Shown here in pieces: positions 1 through 6,092 of a DNA stretch of 6,412 nucleotides. Position numbers and translations under genes: made by a program. Below the pieces are notes generated by a model. The model was not told the origin of the DNA. It saw only the letters and a list, made by a program, of their open reading frames with translations, and did not search any database. The stretch's first letter is position 1, and every line of letters starts with the position of its first letter. Source of the DNA: Polaromonas sp. (GTDB lineage: Bacteria > Pseudomonadota > Gammaproteobacteria > Burkholderiales > Burkholderiaceae_C); the NCBI GenBank assembly GCA_026786065.1, contig JAJAYS010000175.1, positions 1 to 6,412 on the forward strand, in the 5' to 3' direction.

Positions 1-130
1 GCACCACCAGGTTCGCCGTCCGGCCATCGGCCGACGCGCGCGCAGGAAGCTGCGAGCGCAAGACAGCCGGCAGCACCAGCGCGAGCGCCGCAACGCCGAG
101 GCCGGCGGCAAGGAGCCAAAAAATCGTCAC
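1..130 (-). CDS. ccmI: CcmI, cytochrome c biogenesis apocytochrome chaperone (N-terminal part, truncated by window edge)
   Basis: Only the first 43 codons are in the window; the 3' part lies beyond base 1. The translation starts VTIFWLLAAGLGVAALALVL: a first transmembrane helix (about residues 3-22) followed by a short basic stretch and ...ADGRTANLVV, which fits the usual CcmI start (one helix, then a loop running into a motif like ANLxxYRxQ). The start is a GTG (128-130) that overlaps the ccmH stop by 4 nt (GTGA), with a GGGGAG ribosome binding site (137-142) 6 nt upstream. In the family, CcmI binds the C-terminal end of apocytochrome c and hands it to the CcmF-CcmH ligase; its periplasmic TPR part would lie outside the window. 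Identity rests on position right after ccmH plus this N-terminus, so full length and intactness cannot be judged. Confidence 0.85.
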   Translation of the reverse strand, partial: MTIFWLLAAGLGVAALALVLPAVLRSQLPARASADGRTANLVV

Positions 131-657
131 GATGGGCTCCCCGGTGTCGGCCTTGCGACTTCAGCCAGCAGCGCGGCAACACGCGCGTTTTCTTCCTGGC
201 TCAGCTCGGCGGGCACGAGCGCGCGGTGCTGCCGGCGGATGTTCCGGATCAGCACCCACACCGCGAAACCGAGCAACACGAACGGCCCGGCCCACAACAG
301 TACCGTGCTCGCCTTCAAGCGGGGCCGATACAGCACAAAGTCGCCATACCGCTCGGCCATGAAATCGAGAATCTGCTCCTGCGACTGACCTTGCCGCAGT
401 TTGATGCGGATCTGGTTGCGCAGATCCACCGCAAGGTCGGCGTGCGAGGCCGCAATGGTTTCGTTCTGGCACACCAGACAGCGCAGCTCTTCGGCGACAG
501 CCAGCACGCGCGCCTCCAGAGCAGGATCCGCATAGCTCGAAGGCGCTGCGCGTGAAGTGGGTACCGAGGGCGCGGGGGTCTGCGCCGCAGCCGGTGGCAT
601 CGAGAGCAGCGGCGCGGCAAGCGCAAGACAGGCCAACAAGCGCAAGTTTCTAACCAC
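127..657 (-). CDS. ccmH: CcmH, periplasmic thiol-disulfide oxidoreductase of cytochrome c maturation
   Basis: The 176-residue protein has a signal peptide (about 1-26, ending PPAAAQ), a Pro/Ala/Ser-rich linker to about residue 43, then the CcmH/CycL/Ccl2 helical domain with LRCLVCQN (Cys60 and Cys63), followed by ETIAASHADLAVDLR and FMAERYGDFVLYRP. A membrane helix follows at about 118-137, then a charged cytoplasmic tail. CcmH acts in the periplasm, reducing or resolving the disulfide of the apocytochrome CXXCH motif together with CcmG and handing the reduced apoprotein to CcmF. This is the short, single-domain form; in E. coli the CcmH polypeptide is fused to a CcmI-like TPR domain, whereas here ccmI is a separate downstream gene. 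The start is taken as GTG at 657, because AGGA (664-667) sits 6 nt upstream and the signal peptide begins there. It overlaps the end of ccmG by 8 nt. The stop overlaps the ccmI start. Confidence 0.96.
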   Translation of the reverse strand: MVRNLRLLACLALAAPLLSMPPAAAQTPAPSVPTSRAAPSSYADPALEARVLAVAEELRCLVCQNETIAASHADLAVDLRNQIRIKLRQGQSQEQILDFMAERYGDFVLYRPRLKASTVLLWAGPFVLLGFAVWVLIRNIRRQHRALVPAELSQEENARVAALLAEVARPTPGSPS

Positions 658-1171
658 CGAGTTTCCTGATCAAGGGCGTGATGGCCCCATGCAGCACCTC
701 TGGCGTGATCGGGCCGTTGAATTTGAAGCGGATGACGCCGTTCTGGTCGATGACAAAGGTTTCGGGCACGCCATACACCCCGTAGTTGATGCCAACCAGA
801 CCGTCGGGGTCCACCAGCGTCGCCACGTAAGGGTCTCCGAGCTTGGCCAGCCAGGCCCGCGCGTCCGCGCCCTTGTCCTTGTAATTGAGTCCATAGACCG
901 GCACTCCGCTTTTGGCGAGCTCGCCGACCAGCGGATGCTCGACCCGGCACGGGGCGCACCAGGATGCCCACACGTTGAGCACCCAAACTTTGCCGCGCAG
1001 GTCCTGGGTCGAAATCTTCTGATCGGGGGCGTCCAGACGCGGCAGGTTGAAGGCCGGCGCCGGTTTGCCAATCAGCGGTGAAGGCACATCCCGCGGATCG
1101 AGCTTCAGGCCCATGGCCAGAAACACCACCAGCGCGGCGAATACCGCGAGCGGCAGCAGGTAGCGCTTCAT
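650..1171 (-). CDS. ccmG: CcmG (DsbE), membrane-anchored thioredoxin-like reductase
   Basis: The 173-residue protein has an N-terminal uncleaved anchor helix (about 4-22) and a periplasmic thioredoxin fold. The active site WASWCAPCRVEHP carries Cys72 and Cys75. The conserved cis-proline region GVYGVPETFVID (Pro136) is present, as is the family-typical GLNYKDK near residue 95. CcmG/DsbE receives electrons from the DsbD/CcdA type membrane reductase and keeps apocytochrome c heme-binding cysteines, or CcmH, reduced before heme attachment. No ccdA or dsbD lies in this window. The ATG at 1171 overlaps the ccmF stop in an ATGA, and no Shine-Dalgarno stands out, so translation probably depends on ribosomes finishing ccmF. 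The gene ends with TAG, while the other stops visible here are TGA. Length is near the usual 170-185 residues. Confidence 0.97.
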   Translation of the reverse strand: MKRYLLPLAVFAALVVFLAMGLKLDPRDVPSPLIGKPAPAFNLPRLDAPDQKISTQDLRGKVWVLNVWASWCAPCRVEHPLVGELAKSGVPVYGLNYKDKGADARAWLAKLGDPYVATLVDPDGLVGINYGVYGVPETFVIDQNGVIRFKFNGPITPEVLHGAITPLIRKLGG

Positions 1172-3183
1172 GCTGTTGGCAGCGGGTCAGGCACCGTGCC
1201 CGAGCTTGCACCGCCCGCAGGGGGGGGGATGGAAAGCGGTAGCGCGGCGGCCTGGCGCTGGTTGCGGTAGCGGCGGTCCAGCACCGCCAGCAAACCGCCA
1301 CCGGCCATCAACAGGCAACCGAGCCAAATCAGGTTGACGAAAGGCTTGTGATGAACCCGCACGCTCCAGGCGGTGGCGCTCACCGGCTCGCCCAGCGCGA
1401 CGTACACATCGCGCGCCAGACTGCGGTCGATCGCCACCTCGGTCATCGGTGAGCGGCTGATGTTGTAAACCCGCCGCTCGGGCTGCAGCGTGGCAATCCG
1501 CTTGCCGCCCTCTGTCAGCACCAGCGTCGCGCGGGCTGCTTGGTAGTTCGGTCCGACGATGTCGCGCACGCCCTCCATGCGAACCTCGTAACGCCCGGCC
1601 GCTGTCGAATCACCGACCTCCATGCGCACGTCCGATTCGCTGGAAAAGCCACCGACCATCGTCACGCCAAAAACAAACACCGCAACGCCAAAATGCGCCA
1701 GCAACATGCCGTAGTAACTGCCGGGCTGCGCCGCCAACGCCCGGGCGCCACCCGCCGGATGCTCGCGCACCCGCAAGATCAGATTGAGCACCGCCGTGCT
1801 GGCGACCCAGGCGGCCAGAAGCAGACCAAAGCCGATCAGCGGCGTCCAGCTGCGTAGTACCAACGGGGCGATCAAGGCTGAGGCCAGGCTGACGCCGCCG
1901 GCCCAGCGCAGTCGCCTGGCCAGGTCCAGCAGGCCCGCCTGACGCCAGCGCGTCATCGGCCCGACGCCCATCAGGAACAACGCCGGCGCCATCAGGGGAA
2001 CGAACACAGCGACGAAATAGGGTGGACCGACCGACAGCTTGCCGACGCCCAGCGCATCCAGCAGCAGCGGGTACAAAGTACCGAGCAGCACGGCTGCCGC
2101 CGCGACCATTAGCAACACGTTGTTGGCAAGCAGCATCGACTCGCGCGAAATCAACTCGAAACTTCCGCCGGAAGCGACCCGGGGCGCGCGGATGGCGAAC
2201 AGCAGCAGCGAACTGCCCACAACCAGCACCAGAAAGCCCAGGATGAACACCCCGCGTGCCGGATCGGTCGCAAAGGCGTGAACCGAGCTGAGCACACCGG
2301 ACCGCACAATGAAGGTGCCCAGCAGCGACAGCGAGAAAGTGATGATGGCCAGCAGCGCGGTCCACATCTTGAAGCTGCCGCGTTTTTCAGTTACCGACAG
2401 TGAATGAATCAGCGCAGTGCCAACCAGCCAGGGCATGAACGAAGCGTTTTCGACCGGGTCCCAGAACCACCAGCCGCCCCAGCCGAGTTCGTAATAAGCC
2501 CAGAAGCTGCCAAGCGCGATGCCGAAGGTCAAAAAGCACCAGGCGACCGTGGTCCAGGGACGCGACCAGCGGGCCCAGGCCGCATCAAGGCGCCCCGCAA
2601 GCAGTGCGGCAATTGCAAAGGCAAAAGCCACGATGAAGCCCACGTAGCCCATGTAGAGCATCGGTGGGTGAATGATCATGCCGGGGTCTTGCAGCAAGGG
2701 ATTCAGGTCACGGCCGTCGGCTGCGGCCGGCAGCAGACGCCAAAACGGGTTGGATGTCAGCAGCGTGAACAACAGAAAGCCGCAGCTGACCAAGCCCATC
2801 ACGCCCAGCACGCGGGCAGCCATGCGTTCGTCAAGCTGTTTGGAGAAAATGGAAACGGCCAGCGTCCAGCCTGCAAGGATCAACGACCACAGCAGGATCG
2901 AGCCTTCGTGGTTGCCCCAAACCGCAGTGATGCGGTACACCAGCGGCAGCGTCGAGTTCGAATGCTGCGCAGCTAGCAAAACCGAAAAATCATTGGTAAC
3001 GAAGGCATAGGTCAGGCAGCCGTAGGCAATGGCGACAAACAGAAACTGCCCCCGCGCCGACGGCCGGGCCAACTCCATCCACCGGCGGTTGCCGCTGGCC
3101 GCACCGATCAGCGGCAGCACGCTTTGCGCCAACGCCATCATCAGCGCCAGGATCAACGCGAAATGACCCAGTTCAGGAATCAC
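1168..3183 (-). CDS. ccmF: CcmF, cytochrome c heme lyase subunit
   Basis: The 671-residue polytopic inner-membrane protein of the heme-handling protein family is full length. The WWD domain [18 protein letters not shown] spans about 235-252. Four conserved histidines are visible: His172 (GMIIHPP), His260 (ALIH) and His302 (SSVHAF), plus His497 (LLAHFG). By family knowledge these axially ligate the two hemes of CcmF. A periplasmic domain of about 100 residues (510-610) precedes the last helix (616-634). CcmF with CcmH (and CcmI) reduces heme from holo-CcmE and attaches it to apocytochrome c. The start is GTG at 3183, chosen because AAAGGAGGT (3189-3197) sits just upstream and it overlaps the ccmE stop in a [18 protein letters not shown] is the usual N-terminus. 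The C-terminal tail (about 640-671) is Pro/Ala/Gly-rich and contains a nine-C tract (1220-1228), a possible slippage point. The stop overlaps ccmG by 4 nt. Confidence 0.98.
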   Translation of the reverse strand: MIPELGHFALILALMMALAQSVLPLIGAASGNRRWMELARPSARGQFLFVAIAYGCLTYAFVTNDFSVLLAAQHSNSTLPLVYRITAVWGNHEGSILLWSLILAGWTLAVSIFSKQLDERMAARVLGVMGLVSCGFLLFTLLTSNPFWRLLPAAADGRDLNPLLQDPGMIIHPPMLYMGYVGFIVAFAFAIAALLAGRLDAAWARWSRPWTTVAWCFLTFGIALGSFWAYYELGWGGWWFWDPVENASFMPWLVGTALIHSLSVTEKRGSFKMWTALLAIITFSLSLLGTFIVRSGVLSSVHAFATDPARGVFILGFLVLVVGSSLLLFAIRAPRVASGGSFELISRESMLLANNVLLMVAAAAVLLGTLYPLLLDALGVGKLSVGPPYFVAVFVPLMAPALFLMGVGPMTRWRQAGLLDLARRLRWAGGVSLASALIAPLVLRSWTPLIGFGLLLAAWVASTAVLNLILRVREHPAGGARALAAQPGSYYGMLLAHFGVAVFVFGVTMVGGFSSESDVRMEVGDSTAAGRYEVRMEGVRDIVGPNYQAARATLVLTEGGKRIATLQPERRVYNISRSPMTEVAIDRSLARDVYVALGEPVSATAWSVRVHHKPFVNLIWLGCLLMAGGGLLAVLDRRYRNQRQAAALPLSIPPPAGGASSGTVPDPLPTA
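1220..1228. repeat. Nine-base homopolymer (G9 on +, C9 in the ccmF coding strand)
   Basis: A run of nine identical bases encodes the prolines of SIPPPAGG in the ccmF C-terminal tail. It is the longest homopolymer I see in the window. It is a candidate for replication slippage or for a sequencing length error; the reading frame as given is intact and ends in the expected overlap with ccmG. Confidence 0.85.
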
Positions 3184-3647
3184 TGCTGACCTCCTTTAAG
3201 CGTGCCGCCGGCCGACATCGCTCCGCTCTGTGCCTTCTTCAAGGCATCGGCCGCTTCGGGTGGCATGTAGTTTTCGTCGTGCTTGGCCAGCACCTGGTCG
3301 GCGCGGAATATGCCGTCGGCCCCCAGTTTGCCCTGCGCCACCACGCCCTTGCCTTCCTTGAAAAGGTCAGGCAACAAACCGGTGTAGCTGACCGGAATCG
3401 CCTTTGCCAGGTCGGTGCCCACAAAATTGATCGTCAAACCGCCCGGCTCGCGCCGGATGCTGCCTTCCTCGACCAAGCCGCCGACGCGAAAGTTGCGCCC
3501 CTGCGGCGCCTCGTTGGCCGCTATCTGTGTCGGGCTGAAGAAAAACACCAGATTGCTCTGGAAAGCATTGAGCATCAGGGCTACAGCCCCTCCCAAAGCC
3601 GCAAGACCGGCGGCGACGGCGAGACCGCGTTTGGCTCTCGGTTTCAT
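3180..3647 (-). CDS. ccmE: CcmE, periplasmic heme chaperone
   Basis: The 155-residue protein has a short basic cytoplasmic start (KPRAKR), one anchor helix (about 9-28) and the OB-fold heme-chaperone domain: [20 protein letters not shown] (38-56), then [20 protein letters not shown] (84-103), then [15 protein letters not shown]. His123 and Tyr127 form the HxxxY site. By family knowledge His binds the heme vinyl group covalently and Tyr is an axial ligand. The flexible C-terminal tail is Gly/Ala/Lys-rich, as is common. CcmE takes heme from the CcmC-heme-CcmD complex, is released by CcmAB ATP hydrolysis, and delivers heme to CcmF. The ATG at 3647 overlaps the ccmD stop (ATGA) and has a full-strength Shine-Dalgarno AAGGAGG (3654-3660) 6 nt upstream. 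This suggests high translation, fitting a carrier needed in excess. The gene end overlaps ccmF by 4 nt. Confidence 0.98.
   Translation of the reverse strand: MKPRAKRGLAVAAGLAALGGAVALMLNAFQSNLVFFFSPTQIAANEAPQGRNFRVGGLVEEGSIRREPGGLTINFVGTDLAKAIPVSYTGLLPDLFKEGKGVVAQGKLGADGIFRADQVLAKHDENYMPPEAADALKKAQSGAMSAGGTLKGGQQ
3189..3197 (-). promoter_or_regulatory. Strong Shine-Dalgarno of ccmF
   Basis: AAAGGAGGT lies five bases before a GTG (3181-3183) and inside the last codons of ccmE (LKGGQQ). It supports GTG as the ccmF start, although the next in-frame ATGs are further in. A near-perfect ribosome binding site may compensate for the weaker GTG codon. Confidence 0.9.
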
Positions 3648-3841
3648 TTGAATCCTCCTTCGTCAGTTGAGCTGGGGCCGTCGGTCTGGATACGCGCGGC
3701 TTTTTGCCTCGCGACCAGGCTGACCAGTTCGATCAGAACGACCAGCGCGGTCATCCCAAACGAGCCCCATACATACACACCATACCCCCCCATAGCCAGA
3801 AACTCCGGCAAGGAAGACCAATTCGGTTGCAAGGACATCAT
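3644..3841 (-). CDS. ccmD: CcmD, small membrane protein of heme export
   Basis: This is a 65-residue protein if read from the ATG at 3839-3841. That ATG overlaps the ccmC stop as ATGA. A second ATG follows directly (3836-3838), and a start upstream inside ccmC (3883) gives 79 residues without family-like sequence, so it was rejected. The CcmD signature is clear: [20 protein letters not shown], then one transmembrane helix (about 20-43, with [20 protein letters not shown]). A polar tail follows. In the family CcmD associates with CcmC and CcmE and is needed to release holo-CcmE from the CcmABC complex. Its small size and low similarity make it easy to miss, but its position between ccmC and ccmE and the FxAMGGYxxYVW motif settle the call. 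No convincing Shine-Dalgarno precedes it, so coupling to ccmC is likely. Which of the two adjacent ATGs is used is open. Confidence 0.93.
   Translation of the reverse strand: MMSLQPNWSSLPEFLAMGGYGVYVWGSFGMTALVVLIELVSLVARQKAARIQTDGPSSTDEGGFK
3654..3660 (-). promoter_or_regulatory. Strong Shine-Dalgarno of ccmE
   Basis: AAGGAGG, fully complementary to the 16S rRNA 3' end, sits 6 nt before the ccmE ATG. It lies inside the last codons of ccmD (encoding part of DEGGFK), so it doubles as ccmD coding sequence. It fixes the ccmE start and suggests ccmE can be initiated independently of ccmD. Confidence 0.9.
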
Positions 3842-4599
3842 CCTGCCACTGCGGGCAGCTTGCCCAACGCCTGTTTCACCCATGCGGCCTGCGCATCGCG
3901 CTCAAGAAGAATCACCCGCAGGCGCATCGCGGCGACCGCCAGGCAGTACATCCAGAAGGCCAGCGCCATCACCAGCATGCCGGTCAACATGGGGGCCGCC
4001 ATGCTGGGCGCCTTTATCAGGCTGACCGAAGCCCCCTGATGCAGCGTGTTCCACCACTTGACGGAGAAATAAATAATTGGCACGTTGACCACGCCGACCA
4101 GCGCTAGCAGCCCCGCAGCCCGGTCGGCACGACGCGCATCGTCGATGGCGGCGTGCAGCGACATGAAGCCGATGTAAAGAAACAACAGGATCAGTTCTGA
4201 CGTGAGGCGGGCATCCCAGACCCACCACGCGCCCCAGGTCGGTTTGCCCCAGAGCGCGCCGGTCCAGAGCGCGATAAAGGTCATCAATGCGCCGGTCGGT
4301 GCCAGCGCCAGCGCTAGCATCGCCGCACTGCGCGCATTAAAAACCAGCCCGATGCCGGCCCAGAAAGCCATCGCCAGGTAAATCAACATCGACATCCAGG
4401 CCGCCGGCACATGCACAAAAATGATACGGTAGGCCTCCCCCTGTTGGGCATCGGTTGGCGCAATTACCAAACCAATCACCAGCCCAGCCAGCGTCAGCAA
4501 CCCGGCAAGCGCCGCGAACCACGGCAAGACCATGCCGGCCAGCGCGTAAAGCCGCGGTGGCGCGGCATATTTAAACCAATTGATGCTGCCGGGTATCAC
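3838..4599 (-). CDS. ccmC: CcmC, heme delivery protein to CcmE
   Basis: The 253-residue, six-helix heme-handling protein is full length. The WWD domain WGAWWVWDARLTSELIL spans about 122-138, and two conserved histidines flank it: His63 (FVHVPAAW) and His187 (NTLHQGAS). By family knowledge these ligate heme in the periplasmic loops while the WWD motif forms the heme platform. CcmC forms the CcmC-heme-CcmE adduct with CcmD, and CcmAB then drives release. NWFKYAAPPRLYALAG near the start is the usual N-terminal signature. The chosen start is GTG at 4599, since no ATG lies close by and the next in-frame Met (residue 23) would cut the conserved start. The ribosome binding site is modest: AGG 6 nt upstream, or AAGGA 13 nt upstream. 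The gene begins 54 nt after the ccmB stop and its own stop overlaps ccmD by 4 nt. Confidence 0.97.
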   Translation of the reverse strand: MIPGSINWFKYAAPPRLYALAGMVLPWFAALAGLLTLAGLVIGLVIAPTDAQQGEAYRIIFVHVPAAWMSMLIYLAMAFWAGIGLVFNARSAAMLALALAPTGALMTFIALWTGALWGKPTWGAWWVWDARLTSELILLFLYIGFMSLHAAIDDARRADRAAGLLALVGVVNVPIIYFSVKWWNTLHQGASVSLIKAPSMAAPMLTGMLVMALAFWMYCLAVAAMRLRVILLERDAQAAWVKQALGKLPAVAG

Positions 4600-4653
4600 G
4601 ACTTGCCTGTGTCCTTGTTCTGTAATGCCTGCTTGGATGCGGTGCGGAGAAAA

Positions 4654-5310
4654 TCATTCAACCGAAATTCGCAGAGCAGCGGCCGCTGCGACCGGCGCCA
4701 GCACCAGCGACACCGCCAGCATCGCACCCAGCAAGGAAAAATGGCCGGTAACGCCCAGCTTCGCGACGCTGGCTTCGACGGCACCGGAACCAAATATGAT
4801 AACGGGCACATACAGCGGCAGCACCAGCAACGACAGCAACACCCCGCCGCCGCGAAGGCCCACAGTCAAGGCCGCACCGATGCCGCCGATCAGGCTGAGC
4901 AGCGGGGTTCCCAGAAGCAGCGAGAGCAACAAGACACCGACCGCCTCCAGCGGCAGGTCGAACTGTAATGCCAGCAGCGGCGATATCAGCGCCAGCAGCA
5001 GGCCCGAAACCAGCCAGTGGGCCGCCATTTTCGCCAGAACCAGCAGCGGCAACGGCGCCGCCGACAACAACAGCTGCTCCAGTGTGCCGTCCTGATGGTC
5101 GTCGGCAAACAGCCGGGTCAACGAAAGCATCGCGGCGAGCAGCGCGGCCACCCACACCACGCCCGCAGCCATGCGCCTGAGCAACTGCGTTTCGGGGCCG
5201 ATGCCCAGCGGAAACAGGCTGACAACGATCACGAAGAAAAATAGCGCGGCAAAAGTGTCGGAGCGCCGTCGCAGCGCAAGCCGCAGATCGCGCGTGAAAA
5301 GGCAGCGCAT
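4654..5310 (-). CDS. ccmB: CcmB, membrane subunit of the CcmAB ABC transporter
   Basis: The 218-residue protein matches the usual length of about 220. It starts MRCLFTRDLRLALRRRSD, then a helix with VIVVSLFPLGIGP (28-40) and the signature LFADDHQDGTLEQLLLS (67-83), a cytoplasmic segment expected to couple to CcmA. Further helices follow, with GLRGGGVLLSLLVLPLYVPV (151-170) characteristic of CcmB. About six transmembrane segments can be read from the hydrophobic blocks. With CcmA it forms the ATPase that releases heme-loaded CcmE from CcmCD. The reading frame stays open far upstream (to about 5757), but that part overlaps ccmA in another frame and shows no family sequence. The start is therefore placed at ATG 5310, 47 nt after the ccmA stop. 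Its ribosome binding site is weak (GGGA at 5315-5318, 4 nt spacing). A GTG at 5334 is an alternative. It ends with TGA at 4654-4656. Confidence 0.95.
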   Translation of the reverse strand: MRCLFTRDLRLALRRRSDTFAALFFFVIVVSLFPLGIGPETQLLRRMAAGVVWVAALLAAMLSLTRLFADDHQDGTLEQLLLSAAPLPLLVLAKMAAHWLVSGLLLALISPLLALQFDLPLEAVGVLLLSLLLGTPLLSLIGGIGAALTVGLRGGGVLLSLLVLPLYVPVIIFGSGAVEASVAKLGVTGHFSLLGAMLAVSLVLAPVAAAAALRISVE

Positions 5311-5357
5311 GCCGTCCCAGGCGCTCAGCACCGTTGCTGCGGTGGGGACTTGCCCGT

Positions 5358-5975
5358 TCACAGCGCTACAACCACTTGGGCGAGTGCATCGGCTAGCGCC
5401 ACCGGCTGGTGGCTCGTCAAGACGACCAGCCCGCCGCACCCCAATTGCCGCCCGATCAGGCCGAGCAGCCAGTCGGTGGCCGCCGTGTCGAGCGCGTTGA
5501 ACGGCTCGTCCAGCACCCACAGCGCCTGGCTCTGGGCGAGTTCGAGCCGCGCCAGCGCAACGCGGCGACGTTGCCCCTGCGAAAGCGTGCGCGCCGGTGC
5601 GTGCTCCTTGCCACGCAAGCCAGCCGACTGCAGGGCCATTCGCGCAGCCGGCGTGTCGGCAAGGGTTCCACCAAGTCGCACCGCTGTCTGGAGGTTTTCG
5701 AGCGCCGACAGGTCGTCCTTCAGCGCGGCCGCATGACCGACGTAAACCAGCTGGCAATTGAAGTTCTCGCGCAACACGTCAAGCCGCGCACCGTGCCATA
5801 GCAGTTCGCCCTCGTAGGGCGCCTGCAAGCCGCAAAGCATGCGCAGCAAGCTGGTCTTTCCCGCGCCGTTGACGCCGCTGACGCGCAGCAACTGGCCCGG
5901 CCGCAGCGTCAGGTTGAGCTTCTCAAACAGCCGGCGGCCGCCGCGAACGCAGGCCACATCGCGCAATTCAAGCAT
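5358..5975 (-). CDS. ccmA: CcmA, ATPase subunit of the CcmAB ABC transporter
   Basis: The 205-residue ABC ATPase has all motifs. Counted from the chosen start these are Walker A GVNGAGKTS (34-42, Lys40), signature LSQGQRRRVALARL (131-144), Walker B LWVLDEPF (152-159, Asp156, Glu157), D-loop NALD and H-loop TSHQP (His189). The N-terminus MLELRDVACVRGGRRLF and YVGHAAALKDDLSALENL are typical of CcmA rather than other small ATPases. It powers release of holo-CcmE from the CcmC-CcmD complex in the inner membrane. Two in-frame ATGs compete: 5993 (211 residues) and 5975. I prefer 5975, because GAAAGG (5985-5990) lies 9 nt upstream and family members begin at this MLE. The ATG at 5993 has no ribosome binding site and lies 2 nt after a strong hairpin (5996-6042). 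ccmA is the first gene of the operon, 117 nt after the nif3-like stop. Confidence 0.97.
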   Translation of the reverse strand: MLELRDVACVRGGRRLFEKLNLTLRPGQLLRVSGVNGAGKTSLLRMLCGLQAPYEGELLWHGARLDVLRENFNCQLVYVGHAAALKDDLSALENLQTAVRLGGTLADTPAARMALQSAGLRGKEHAPARTLSQGQRRRVALARLELAQSQALWVLDEPFNALDTAATDWLLGLIGRQLGCGGLVVLTSHQPVALADALAQVVVAL

Positions 5976-5984
5976 TGGAAGCAG

Positions 5985-5990
5985 CCTTTC
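5985..5990 (-). promoter_or_regulatory. Ribosome binding site that decides the ccmA start
   Basis: GAAAGG lies 9 nt before the ATG at 5973-5975 and after the alternative ATG at 5993. It favours the shorter, family-like CcmA start. It is a moderate match to the consensus, and it is exposed 5 nt downstream of the hairpin at 5996-6042. Confidence 0.6.
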
Positions 5991-5995
5991 CATAC

Positions 5996-6042
5996 GGATG
6001 GCGAGCGACCTGCCGGTCCAGGTTCGCGCCCGCCCGCCATCC
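5996..6042 (-). other. Long imperfect hairpin in the nif3-ccmA spacer (ccmA leader)
   Basis: Read on the minus strand, GGATGGCG (6035-6042) pairs perfectly with CGCCATCC (5996-6003). Inside it, GCG-A-ACCTG (6019-6027) pairs with CAGGT-CGC (6005-6012) with a single A bulge, closing a GACCGG loop. This gives 16 base pairs with a 7/1 internal loop. No T run follows, so it is not a standard intrinsic terminator. It ends 2 nt before the first possible ccmA ATG and 5 nt before the likely ccmA ribosome binding site. It could be an mRNA leader structure, a processing or stabilising element, or an operator-like site. The rest of the 117-nt spacer (5976-6092) shows no promoter or FNR-type box that I can recognise. 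Confidence 0.55.
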
Positions 6043-6092
6043 CGAGCCGTGCATGGGAACCCTCCACATCGAATGCGCCTGGCCGACCATCA

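Noticed and set aside
315..1301. Long minus-strand open frame of 328 codons across the ccmF tail, ccmG and part of ccmH
   Set aside because: It overlaps three well-supported genes in another frame, is rich in Arg/Ala/Pro as expected for GC-rich shadow frames, and has no recognisable domain. It matters only as the frame reached by slippage at the C9 tract.
2404..2976. Plus-strand open frame of 190 codons opposite ccmF
   Set aside because: It lies entirely antisense to conserved ccmF coding sequence, and its Arg/Gln/Pro-rich translation has no family features.
3279..4025. Plus-strand open frame of 248 codons opposite ccmE, ccmD and ccmC
   Set aside because: It is antisense to three genes with clear family motifs, has low-complexity content, and has no ribosome binding site that I can see.
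4600..4653. Possible internal promoter or terminator in the ccmB-ccmC gap
   Set aside because: I found no convincing -35/-10 pair and no stem followed by a T run in these 54 bases.
5311..5757. Upstream extension of the ccmB frame (would give a 367-residue protein)
   Set aside because: The extra 149 codons overlap ccmA in a different frame and look like shadow sequence. The CcmB family length and N-terminus fit the ATG at 5310.
5996..6042. Intrinsic terminator for the nif3-like gene
   Set aside because: The stem is strong, but no T run follows it in the direction of transcription, and ccmA starts almost immediately after it.
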